A stretch of 64,000 bases of DNA from NCBI GenBank assembly GCA_030603695.1, contig JAUVXF010000005.1, forward strand, positions 62,001 through 126,000. The letters are read 5' to 3'. Source of the stretch: Natronohydrobacter sp. GTDB taxonomy: Bacteria; Pseudomonadota; Alphaproteobacteria; Rhodobacterales; Rhodobacteraceae. The position numbers were made by a program, and so were the translations under genes. The notes beneath the pieces are model-generated. The model was not told the origin of the DNA, did no database searches, and was given only the letters and a program-made list of their open reading frames with translations. Positions 56,758 through 64,000 of the stretch are shown here, in pieces. Each line of letters starts with the position of its first letter. Within the stretch, counting starts at the first letter, position 1.

Positions 56758-57162
56758 TTATGTCACAGGTTTTTGCGGTAATTTGTGCAAAAGGGCGTCT
56801 GGAAGGGCCTGTGGTCGCCCAGTTTCGGCCAGACAGACCAGCGTGACTTCTGCCTCGAACAGAATCTGGCCCGCACGATACGCGCTTTGGTGCAACACCA
56901 GCCGCGCGGCGGAATGGGACAGATAGTTGGTGCGCATATCCAGCACATCATCAAACCGCGCGGGCGCGCGGTAATCGGCCACCACGCGGCGCACAGCAAA
57001 CACGCCTTGCCCTTGTGCTTTCATCGCGGCTTGATCAAAGCCCAGATCGCGCAGCCATTCAGAGCGCGCGCGCTCGATGAATTTCAGGTAATTCGCGTAA
57101 TACACGATACCTGCAAGATCGGTATCTTCGTAATAGACCCGAATGGGCAGGTGATGCGTCAT
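56758..57162 (-). CDS. ybgC: YbgC acyl-CoA thioesterase
   Basis: A 134-residue hotdog thioesterase that commonly heads the tol-pal cluster. The signature YYEDTDLAGIVYYANYLKFI contains the catalytic Asp; RARSEWLRDLG follows. It hydrolyses short acyl-CoA or acyl-ACP and interacts with phospholipid synthesis in E. coli. The ATG at 57162 fits the family N terminus (MTHHLPIRVYYEDTD). Seven bp after the hypothetical gene at 57170. Confidence 0.93.
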   Translation of the reverse strand: MTHHLPIRVYYEDTDLAGIVYYANYLKFIERARSEWLRDLGFDQAAMKAQGQGVFAVRRVVADYRAPARFDDVLDMRTNYLSHSAARLVLHQSAYRAGQILFEAEVTLVCLAETGRPQALPDALLHKLPQKPVT

Positions 57163-57169
57163 TTGGCCC

Positions 57170-57793
57170 TCAATTCGGCGCTGGCAGCCGTGCGGCCAGC
57201 CGCAGCGCATGGGCCGGGTCGCTGGCCACCGCTGGCAGAACCGGATCATAGGCCGCGCGGATCACACTGGCAATCTCTGGGCGCAGAACCGCCATGTCAC
57301 CTGCCAATGCCAGTGCGGGGCTGGTGGTGAAGGCCGTATCCGACCACAGCAAGATAACTTGCACGGCCTGTTGCAGGGCCAGCGCCTCTGCGGGCATATC
57401 CGAAAGCGCGCCATCCATGCGCAGAAAGACAAAGGCCGCCTTGATGGCATTTTGCGCGTCAAAGCGGAAAATGCGGTATTGGTTCGCCTCTGCCGCTTGC
57501 AGGCGCGCGACCAAGGGGCCAAGCCCCTCTACCAGCCGATCCAGATTGGGCACATCCAGCAATTCCGCCCAGTCGCGGAAGACGAACACCATCAGATTTA
57601 CACCAAGTTCCGGGTCTGTCTCGGCCATTTTATGGCCCGCCAGTGCCACCACGGCCTCTATCGCGCCTTTGAAGACGGGCAGGGTTTCTTCCGCCACACC
57701 AAAGACAACCGGCACGATGGGCCTGCCCCATCTGGCGCAAAGATACTGGCCATCGCTGCGGGTGAACAGGGCTTCAATTTCGGCTGGCTGCAT
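57170..57793 (-). CDS. Conserved hypothetical protein upstream of ybgC
   Basis: A 207-residue soluble protein with no signal peptide or membrane helix. It has no motif I recognise. Features are YLCARWGRPIVPVVFGVAEE near the N terminus, VNLMVFVFRDWAELLDVPNL in the middle and an Ala/Leu-rich helical C terminus. The 7-bp gap to ybgC places it at the head of the tol operon. It is probably a Rhodobacterales-restricted family, but I cannot name it. Confidence 0.7.
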   Translation of the reverse strand: MQPAEIEALFTRSDGQYLCARWGRPIVPVVFGVAEETLPVFKGAIEAVVALAGHKMAETDPELGVNLMVFVFRDWAELLDVPNLDRLVEGLGPLVARLQAAEANQYRIFRFDAQNAIKAAFVFLRMDGALSDMPAEALALQQAVQVILLWSDTAFTTSPALALAGDMAVLRPEIASVIRAAYDPVLPAVASDPAHALRLAARLPAPN

Positions 57794-58227
57794 CGGTGTT
57801 CCTCTCGCGCGCCCAGATAGGCCGTGGGCGCGCGCAATGCAAGTCTGCGCGGGGGGGCTGGTGCCGCTCCAAATCTGTCCCTGTCTTGGCTTTGTGCAAT
57901 GTTCAGGTGGTGGCCTTTGACACGAAGTCAGCCAAGGCAGGTTTGAGCGGTTGGGGGACGTTGGAGCTGAACACCAAGCGCGGAGTCAAGGCCGAAGGCC
58001 GCCGCGCATCGCCGGGCCGCCCCCCGGCACGGCGATTTGGCTGCAACCTGCGCATAGCTTCAGTTTCGTTCGGACTTTGCCGCAATAAAGCGCTTAGCCT
58101 CAAAGCCAGATCGCCGCACCGTGGCCCGACGCTGCGCGGCTTTGTGAATGCCCCCACCCCCCGCATACCGGCCGTTCGCAACTTTCAGCATGTGGAAGAT
58201 GGGAGGGGTTTGTCAGGTGGCGCGGCC
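57794..58227. other. 434-bp region with hairpin and doubtful ORF
   Basis: Contains a hairpin with ATCGCC (58008-58013) and GGCGAT (58031-58036) as outer arms and a GC-rich interior. One minus-strand frame (57903-58181, 92 codons) is open but reads Arg/Pro-rich sequence (RRLQPNRRAGGRPGDARRPS) with no family match and no good ribosome-binding site. It looks more like non-coding or repeat-derived DNA than a gene. Confidence 0.45.
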
Positions 58228-60375
58228 TTAGCCCGCAGCCTTCAATTCCAGCCTGCGCGCGTGCAGCACTGGCTCGGTATAACCAGAAGGCTGTTCGCGC
58301 CCTTTGAACACCAGATCACAGGCCGCCTGAAAGGCAATCCCGCTGAAATCCGGGGCCATGGGCCGATAGGCGGGGTCGCCTGCATTCTGGCGGTCAACCA
58401 CTTCGGCCATGCGCTTCATGGCATCCATCGCCTCTGCCTGCGAGACAACACCATGATGCAGCCAATTCGCGATATGCTGGCTGGAAATGCGGCAGGTTGC
58501 GCGGTCTTCCATCAGGCCCACATCATTTATATCGGGCACTTTGGAACAGCCCACCCCCTGATCGACCCAGCGCACTACATAGCCCAAAATCCCTTGGGCG
58601 TTGTTTTCCACTTCGCGGATGATCTGCTCTTTTGTCCATTTGCGGAAGCTGGCTTGTGGAATGTCCAGCAGCGCTTCCACATGCGCCCGCCGCCCGCCTT
58701 TGGCCAGCCTCTCTTGCACCGCGCGCACATTCACCTGATGATAATGCAGCGCATGCAAAGTGGCGGCGGTGGGGGATGGCACCCATGCTGTATTCGCCCC
58801 GGCCTTGGGGTGTTCGATCTTGGTTTCCAGCATGGCGGCCATCTGGTCGGGCATGGCCCACATGCCCTTGCCGATCTGCGCGCGCCCCATCAACCCGCAT
58901 TCCAGCCCGATATCGACGTTGCGATCCTCATAGGCTTTGATCCAGCCCTTGCGCTTGATGAAATCCTTGCGCGAGAAAGGCCCTGCTTCCATGCTTGTAT
59001 GAATCTCATCGCCTGTGCGATCCAGAAACCCCGTATTGATAAAGGCAACGCGGTGGCGTGCGGCATGGATGCATTGCTGAAGGTTTACCGAGGTGCGGCG
59101 CTCTTCATCCATGACGCCCATCTTGATCGTGTTGGGGGCAAGGCCCAGAACCTGTTCCACGCGGCTGAAAATCTCATCGGCGAAGGCCACTTCTTCCGGC
59201 CCGTGCATCTTGGGTTTCACGATGTAGACAGAGCCTTGCGCCGAATTGCGCGCCCCGTCGGTTTTGCGCAGATCATGCACCGCGCAAAGCGTGGTGATCA
59301 TGGCATCCATAAGCCCTTCGGGAATTTCCGCGCCATCCCGATCCAGAATCGCGGGGTTGGTCATCAGATGGCCCACATTGCGCACCCAAAGCAGCGCGCG
59401 GCCTTTCAGCAGCTTGGTGCTGCCATCGGGGGCCGTGATGGCGATATCTGGGTTCAGGCGGCGCGTCATGGTCTTGCCCCCCTTTTCCAGATCGGCGCTG
59501 AGATCGCCTTTCATCAGGCCCAGCCAGTTGGCATAGGCAAGGGTCTTGTCCTCGGCATCCACACAGGCCACCGAATCTTCGCAATCCATGATGGCCGACA
59601 GGGCTGATTCCAGCCGCACATCGGCCAGAGCGGCCTGATCGCGCCCGCCAATCAGATGGGCGCGGTTAAAGACCAGTTCCACATGCAGGCCGTTATTGAC
59701 CAGAAACACCGAGTCCGGCGCGCGGGGATCGCCGCGATAGCCTGCAAATTTTGAAGGCTCTTCCAGCGGTTTGCCATCCACCAAAAGCGCGCCGCCTTTG
59801 ACATGATACAGCCGTGCATCGGCGTGGCTGTGGCCCGCCAGCGGAAAGGCCGCATCCAGAAACACCCGCACCCGCGCCACAACCCGTGCGCCGCGCCCTT
59901 GTTCATACCCGCCCGCAGGTGGCTGGCTGCCCATGGCATCGGTGCCATAAAACGCATCATACAGGCTGCCCCAGCGCGCATTTGCGGCATTGAGCGCATA
60001 GCGCGCATTGGTGATGGGCACGACAAGTTGTGGCCCGGCTATGGTGGCGATTTCAGGATCGACATTTTGCGTATCAATCTGGAAGGGTGCGGCCTCTGGC
60101 AAAAGATAGCCGATCTGTTCCAGAAACGCCTTGTAGCCTTCGCGGTCATGCACCTGATTGCGCCGCGCAAGATGCCAGTCATCAATCTGACGCTGCAAAT
60201 CGGCGCGCTTGGCCAGCAGCGCGCGGTTTTTTGGGCTTAGGTCATGCACCAGCGCTGAAAAGCCCGCCCAGAAATGTTCTGGCGCGATCCCGGTTCCCGG
60301 CAGCGCGGCCTGTTCGATAAAGCTGCAAAGCTCTGCCTCTACCTCTAAGCCCGCGCGCATGTCCCGCTGTGCCAT
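58228..60375 (-). CDS. glcB: Malate synthase G
   Basis: A 715-residue single-chain malate synthase: acetyl-CoA plus glyoxylate to malate, the second enzyme of the glyoxylate shunt. Conserved: [91 protein letters not shown]. The C-terminal segment [20 protein letters not shown] carries the catalytic helix. No isocitrate lyase gene is adjacent. Divergent from a LuxR-type regulator. Confidence 0.96.
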   Translation of the reverse strand: MAQRDMRAGLEVEAELCSFIEQAALPGTGIAPEHFWAGFSALVHDLSPKNRALLAKRADLQRQIDDWHLARRNQVHDREGYKAFLEQIGYLLPEAAPFQIDTQNVDPEIATIAGPQLVVPITNARYALNAANARWGSLYDAFYGTDAMGSQPPAGGYEQGRGARVVARVRVFLDAAFPLAGHSHADARLYHVKGGALLVDGKPLEEPSKFAGYRGDPRAPDSVFLVNNGLHVELVFNRAHLIGGRDQAALADVRLESALSAIMDCEDSVACVDAEDKTLAYANWLGLMKGDLSADLEKGGKTMTRRLNPDIAITAPDGSTKLLKGRALLWVRNVGHLMTNPAILDRDGAEIPEGLMDAMITTLCAVHDLRKTDGARNSAQGSVYIVKPKMHGPEEVAFADEIFSRVEQVLGLAPNTIKMGVMDEERRTSVNLQQCIHAARHRVAFINTGFLDRTGDEIHTSMEAGPFSRKDFIKRKGWIKAYEDRNVDIGLECGLMGRAQIGKGMWAMPDQMAAMLETKIEHPKAGANTAWVPSPTAATLHALHYHQVNVRAVQERLAKGGRRAHVEALLDIPQASFRKWTKEQIIREVENNAQGILGYVVRWVDQGVGCSKVPDINDVGLMEDRATCRISSQHIANWLHHGVVSQAEAMDAMKRMAEVVDRQNAGDPAYRPMAPDFSGIAFQAACDLVFKGREQPSGYTEPVLHARRLELKAAG

Positions 60376-60588
60376 ATCGTTTCCTTTTCACTCTTGTTGC
60401 GCACCCTTTGCGTGCCGCGGCATACAATAAACTTGTGGGCCGCGCGGGCAAGGTGCAAATCCTGATTTCCAAGCCAGATATGCGAATAGCATTTTCACGC
60501 TTTTCCTGAAGATATCGGCCCCGCATTTTGGCCGCGACGCCATTCATTGGCGCGCAATGGTCATAAGTGGCGTGCAAACTTGTGCTTG
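60376..60588. other. Divergent intergenic region between glcB and the LuxR gene
   Basis: Left part of a 309-bp AT-richer gap; it should hold the glcB promoter, but I cannot place one confidently. The right part holds the palindrome and CtrA-like site listed separately, and TTGACA at 60586-60591 as a possible -35 for the LuxR gene. Confidence 0.4.
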
Positions 60589-60612
60589 ACAATCTTACCG
60601 CGCTAGGATTGT
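60589..60612. promoter_or_regulatory. Imperfect 24-bp palindrome upstream of the LuxR-type gene
   Basis: ACAATC...GATTGT with inner TA/TA and CGCG; 10 of 12 position pairs are complementary. It overlaps the candidate -35 TTGACA (60586-60591), 73 bp before the start. It may bind the LuxR-type protein itself or another dimeric regulator. Confidence 0.45.
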
Positions 60613-60620
60613 TTCACATC

Positions 60621-60635
60621 TTAAATACATATTTA
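60621..60635. promoter_or_regulatory. CtrA-like site with one mismatch
   Basis: TTAA-ATACATA-TTTA, one base from the CtrA consensus, 50 bp upstream of the LuxR-type gene. Could be chance in AT-rich sequence. Confidence 0.3.
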
Positions 60636-60684
60636 TATGCTTTGTTTTTCATGTGCTTGACGACCGGCCTTTCGGCTATTTCCA

Positions 60685-61416
60685 ATGAATATCATGAGTG
60701 ATTGGGGGCAATCTCTGGCATTACATGCACTCAATTCCCTGCCTGATCCCGGACAGCATTACCATGATATGCTGGATCGGATTTGTGCTGAATTTGCTTT
60801 GGAATACGCCGCTTATATCGGGGTTTGGGGATATGACGCGCCCTTGGTTGGCATTGTCACTTATCCAGAGGCATGGATCGGCCATTATGCCAGCCAAGGG
60901 TTTCACAAGCTTGATCCTGCCTTTTTGACTGTCTCGCGTGCGGTGGGCGTGGTGGATTGGTCGCGGCTGCAAACGATAAACGCGTTTGAGCGTGTGTTTC
61001 GGGAAGCGGCCGATTTCGGAATTAGCGCAATCGGGCTTACCCTGCCGTTGCGAGGCCCGTTCGGGGATCGTGGCATGTTCAGTATCGTATTCAAGGCCCC
61101 GGAAGCGCGGGGTGATTTCCTGCATAATGACGCCCTATCGGTATTGCAGCAGCGCGCCGCGCTGTTTCATGATAAAATCATGCGGGCAACCGCTACGTTG
61201 AGTGTGGTGCAAAACCCTTGCTTGTCAGGGCGCGAGCGTGAAATCTTGCAATGGATAGCAGCAGGCAAGTCGCAGACGGATATTGCCAAGATCCTCGCCA
61301 TTTCCAACCGCACCGTCGAGGTGCATCTGCGTTCCACGCGCCACAAACTTGGGGCGCTGACAACGCCGCAAGCTGTTGCGCGCGCTATTGGATTTGGGAT
61401 CATCCACCCGAAATAG
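60685..61416 (+). CDS. LuxR-type transcriptional regulator with autoinducer-binding domain
   Basis: A 243-residue regulator. The N-terminal autoinducer domain keeps the Trp-x3-Tyr (AWIGHYASQGF), Asp-Pro (HKLDPAFLTV) and Trp (VVDWSRLQ) positions that contact acyl-homoserine lactones. The C-terminal GerE-type HTH is LSGREREILQWIAAGKSQTD with NRTVEVHLRSTRHKLGA. No luxI synthase is in view, so it may be a solo that senses foreign or distant signals. The start is ATG 60685 or 60694; neither has a strong ribosome-binding site. Confidence 0.87.
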   Translation: MNIMSDWGQSLALHALNSLPDPGQHYHDMLDRICAEFALEYAAYIGVWGYDAPLVGIVTYPEAWIGHYASQGFHKLDPAFLTVSRAVGVVDWSRLQTINAFERVFREAADFGISAIGLTLPLRGPFGDRGMFSIVFKAPEARGDFLHNDALSVLQQRAALFHDKIMRATATLSVVQNPCLSGREREILQWIAAGKSQTDIAKILAISNRTVEVHLRSTRHKLGALTTPQAVARAIGFGIIHPK

Positions 61417-61595
61417 ATGGCAGAATTTATATTGACTGGCGAGTCAACCAAATGCCTTGACGAGTTATTGTCTTTCCTCTCTTATCAATGGGGTTGGGCG
61501 TTTGTCGTTTTTCGATTACAACGCGTGCCTATAACCAGCGGCGCGGCAATTTGGCCGGGCATAAAAGCTGTTACGACCTCAACAGGGAGACGAAG

Positions 61596-63158
61596 ATGAC
61601 CAGACCAATTTCTCAGCAGAGCCTGACCCGGCGCAGCCTTCTGAAAGGGGCTACAGCGCTGGGCGCAGCAGGGCTGATCCTGCCTGCAAGCTATCGTGCG
61701 GCGCGGGCCGAACCCCAACGCGGCGGCACATTCCGCATCGGGCTTGGGCATGGCAATTCCACCGATGGCTATGACCCCGGCTTGTGGGATAACCTGTATG
61801 CGCAGGTTTTCGCGGCCTCGCGCCACAACCAGCTGATCGAAGTGGGCGCCGATGGGCAACTGACCCCGGAAATCGCCGAAAGCTGGGAATCGGCAGATGG
61901 TGCGACATGGGTGTTCCGTATCCGGCAGGGTGTCAGCTTCCATTCCGGCAAAGAGGTGACGGTCGAGGATGTGATCGCCTCTCTCAATCATCATCGCGGC
62001 GAAGATGCCACTTCGGCTGTGAAGCTGTTCTTCAACCCGGTGCAGGATATCCGCGCCGATGGGCAGAATGTGGTTATTACGCTGGACGCGCCCAATGGCG
62101 ATTTCCCTTATCTGATGTCGGATTACCATCTGGCCATCATGCCGGGAGCAGATGGCAAGATTGATCCCACCTCTACCGATGGCTGCGGCCCCTATGTGGT
62201 GGAAAGCTATGAGCCGGGCGTTCAAGCCAGCCTGACGCGCTTTCCGAATTACTGGAAGCCGGGCCGCGCGCATTTTGACCGTGTTGAAATCCTCTCCATC
62301 CTCGATTCTGCTGCGCGTCTGAATGCGCTGATGACAGGGCAGGTGGATCTTATTGACCAGATCGACCCCGCCACCATTGGCATGCTGGAAGCGCGCGGCG
62401 TGGCCAATATTCTGTCTATCCCCGGCAATGCGCATTATGTGTTCCCGATGGATAGCCGCGCTGCGCCTTTCTCGGACAATAATGTGCGTCTGGCGCTGAA
62501 ATATGCGATCGATCGTCAGGAAATGGTGGATAAAATCCTTGGCGGGCATGGGGCTGTTTCCAATGACAACCCAATCGGCCCTGCAAACCGCTATTTCCAC
62601 CGCGAGATGGAGGCCAAAACCTTTGATCCAGACCGCGCGCGCTACTACCTGCGTCAGGCGGGCATGGACAGCCTGAGCGTGGATTTGCATGTGGCCGATG
62701 CCGCGTTTTCGGGCGCTGTGGATGCAGGCGCGCTCTTTGCCGAAACGGCGGCGCAATGCGGGATCAACATCAACCTCGTGCGCGAACCCAATGACGGCTA
62801 TTGGGATAACGTCTGGATGAAGAAACCCTTTGTTGCCAGCTATTGGGGCGGGCGCGCGGTGGAAGATCACATGTTCACCAGCGGATATGCCTCTGGCGCA
62901 GCATGGAATGACAGTTTCTGGGAGCATGAGCGCTTCAACGAGTTGCTGGTCGCGGCGCGTTCGGAAATCAACGAGGAGTTGCGCCGCGAGATGTATCACG
63001 AGATGCAGCAGATCGTTTCGTTTGAAGGCTCTGTCATCATCCCGATGAACAATAACTATGTCATGGCAACGGCCCTGAACGTGGCAACGCCAGAGCAGAT
63101 TTCGGCCAACTGGAACCTTGATGGCTTCCGCTGCGTAGAACGGTGGTGGTTCGCCTGA
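61596..63158 (+). CDS. Peptide-type ABC transporter substrate-binding protein with Tat signal
   Basis: A 520-residue family 5 extracellular binding protein (DppA/OppA-like). The N terminus LTRRSLLKGATALGAAGLIL is a twin-arginine signal, cleaved near AARAEP. Family markers: RGGTFRIGLGHG, LTPEIAESWESADGATWVFR, VSFHSGKEVTVEDVIASLNH. The ligand could be a peptide, opine or other small molecule. The ATG at 61596 follows AGGGAGACGAAG. First gene of an importer that continues past the window, with a 10-bp hairpin after the stop. Confidence 0.88.
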   Translation: MTRPISQQSLTRRSLLKGATALGAAGLILPASYRAARAEPQRGGTFRIGLGHGNSTDGYDPGLWDNLYAQVFAASRHNQLIEVGADGQLTPEIAESWESADGATWVFRIRQGVSFHSGKEVTVEDVIASLNHHRGEDATSAVKLFFNPVQDIRADGQNVVITLDAPNGDFPYLMSDYHLAIMPGADGKIDPTSTDGCGPYVVESYEPGVQASLTRFPNYWKPGRAHFDRVEILSILDSAARLNALMTGQVDLIDQIDPATIGMLEARGVANILSIPGNAHYVFPMDSRAAPFSDNNVRLALKYAIDRQEMVDKILGGHGAVSNDNPIGPANRYFHREMEAKTFDPDRARYYLRQAGMDSLSVDLHVADAAFSGAVDAGALFAETAAQCGININLVREPNDGYWDNVWMKKPFVASYWGGRAVEDHMFTSGYASGAAWNDSFWEHERFNELLVAARSEINEELRREMYHEMQQIVSFEGSVIIPMNNNYVMATALNVATPEQISANWNLDGFRCVERWWFA

Positions 63159-63167
63159 TCTCTCTGT

Positions 63168-63193
63168 CCCCGCCCCCATCTCCGGGGGCGGGG
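63168..63193 (+). other. Strong stem-loop after the peptide-binding protein gene
   Basis: CCCCGCCCCC, loop ATCTCC, GGGGGCGGGG: a 10-bp perfect stem 9 bp after the stop, without a T tract. Probably protects the 3' end of the binding-protein message before the permease gene. Confidence 0.7.
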
Positions 63194-63240
63194 ATACGCT
63201 GGGCAAGACTGGCGCAAAAAACATATAAACAGGGGGGACG

Positions 63241-64000
63241 ATGCACGCTGTCCTCGTGATGATCTTACAGCGGCTGGCTTTGGGCGTGGTCACGCTTTTT
63301 GTGGTGTCGGTGGTGATTTTTGGCGCGACAGAGCTGTTGCCGGGCGATCTGGCATCCACGCTTCTGGGCCAATCGGCCACGCCGGAAACCGTGGCCGCGC
63401 TGCGCACGCAACTGGGCCTAGATCAACCCGCGCCGCTGCGCTATTGGGCTTGGGCCACGGGGGTGGTGCAGGGGGATTTTGGCGTCTCTCTCGCCACGCG
63501 CCGCCCGATTGCGGATATGCTCGCCATGCGGCTGGGCAATACGGTGTTTCTGGCGCTGTATGCGGCGGCACTCGCTGTGCCGCTGGCGCTGATCCTTGGC
63601 ATTCTGGCCGCGCTGTGGCGCAATTCCATCTTTGATCGCGTGGCCAATGCGGGCGCCCTTTCGGCCATATCTTTTCCCGAATTTTTCGTGGCTTACATTC
63701 TGATCTTCATCTTGGCGCAAAGCGGGTTTTTCCCCTCTATGGTGCGGCTTTCGCCCGATATGGCGCTGGGGGACAAACTTTATGCCACCTTCCTGCCTGC
63801 GCTGACGCTGACACTGGTTGTCACCGCCCATATGATGCGGATGACACGCGCGGCCATCATCAACCTCATGGCCAGCCCTTATATTGAAATGGCGCGGCTG
63901 AAGGGCCTGTCGCCCCTGCGCATTGTGCTGCGCCATGCGCTTCCCAATGCGCTTGCGCCCATCATCAATGTGATCGCGCTGAACCTTGCCTATCTGATTA
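63241..64000 (+). CDS. Peptide-type ABC transporter permease (DppB-like), partial
   Basis: An open frame of 253 codons running off the right edge. N terminus MHAVLVMILQRLALGVVTLF leads into TM1; TELLPGDLASTLLGQSATPE is the conserved segment after TM1 in DppB-type permeases; the EAA-like loop includes MARLKGLSPLRIVLRHALPN. GGGGGGACG precedes the ATG. The next genes should be a DppC-type permease and ATPases. Confidence 0.9.
   Translation, partial: MHAVLVMILQRLALGVVTLFVVSVVIFGATELLPGDLASTLLGQSATPETVAALRTQLGLDQPAPLRYWAWATGVVQGDFGVSLATRRPIADMLAMRLGNTVFLALYAAALAVPLALILGILAALWRNSIFDRVANAGALSAISFPEFFVAYILIFILAQSGFFPSMVRLSPDMALGDKLYATFLPALTLTLVVTAHMMRMTRAAIINLMASPYIEMARLKGLSPLRIVLRHALPNALAPIINVIALNLAYLI

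Noticed and set aside
57796-59607. 603-codon plus-strand open frame across the malate synthase gene
   Set aside because: Antisense to glcB, whose protein is complete and conserved. The plus-strand product is His/Gly/Arg-rich without domains, typical of GC-rich antisense frames.

Overview
The window is chromosomal DNA from an alphaproteobacterium, most probably of the family Rhodobacteraceae (Rhodobacterales). The base composition is GC-rich and gene density is high. Lineage markers are CckA with CtrA-type promoter boxes, COQ9, a divergent choXWV/betIBA choline locus, tatABC followed by a DUF815 ATPase, and the ybgC-tolQRAB-pal-cpoB-tilS-ftsH block. I see no rRNA, tRNA, CRISPR array, integrase, transposase or prophage gene. 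The content is almost entirely core metabolism, envelope, transport and regulation.

Layout. 0-7 kb: yebC, a DMT exporter, the cell-cycle hybrid kinase cckA, rsmB, a hotdog thioesterase and an enoyl-CoA hydratase-like gene. 7-14 kb: choline uptake (choXWV, minus strand) and choline-to-glycine-betaine oxidation (betIBA, plus strand), sharing a promoter region with a perfect BetI-type palindrome. 14-19 kb: a 7TM hybrid kinase, rpsU, coq9, a class IV aminotransferase and a quinone oxidoreductase-like gene. 19-23.3 kb: a polyamine ABC importer (potFGHI-like). 23.4-31 kb: katG, a divergent kinase-fold gene, two coupled crcB genes, fabB-fabI and gltX. 31-36 kb: AsmA-like, hfq-hflX and a diguanylate cyclase. 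36-40 kb: tatABC, DUF815, rplU-rpmA and a GNAT gene. 40-48 kb: a peptidase C26 gene, two GAPDH paralogues around a periplasmic rhodanese, a small membrane protein and mfd. 48-58 kb: ftsH, tilS and the complete Tol-Pal operon. 58-64 kb: malate synthase G, a LuxR-type regulator without a visible luxI, and the start of a peptide-type ABC importer that runs off the window.

No wholly novel gene cluster stands out. The interest lies in regulatory and structural signals. Perfect TTAA-N7-TTAA CtrA boxes lie upstream of both cckA and the diguanylate cyclase. A shared operator-like motif lies upstream of both GAPDH genes, one of which lacks the NAD-selecting Asp. A two-hairpin intergenic repeat occurs twice, with compensatory stem changes. 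All three complete solute-binding protein genes are followed by a strong hairpin before the next transporter gene. The two fused-frame CrcB proteins have lost opposite members of the fluoride-pore phenylalanine pair, as expected for an obligate heterodimer.

All calls come from reading the sequence. Family names rest on recognised motifs and lengths, and no database search was run.
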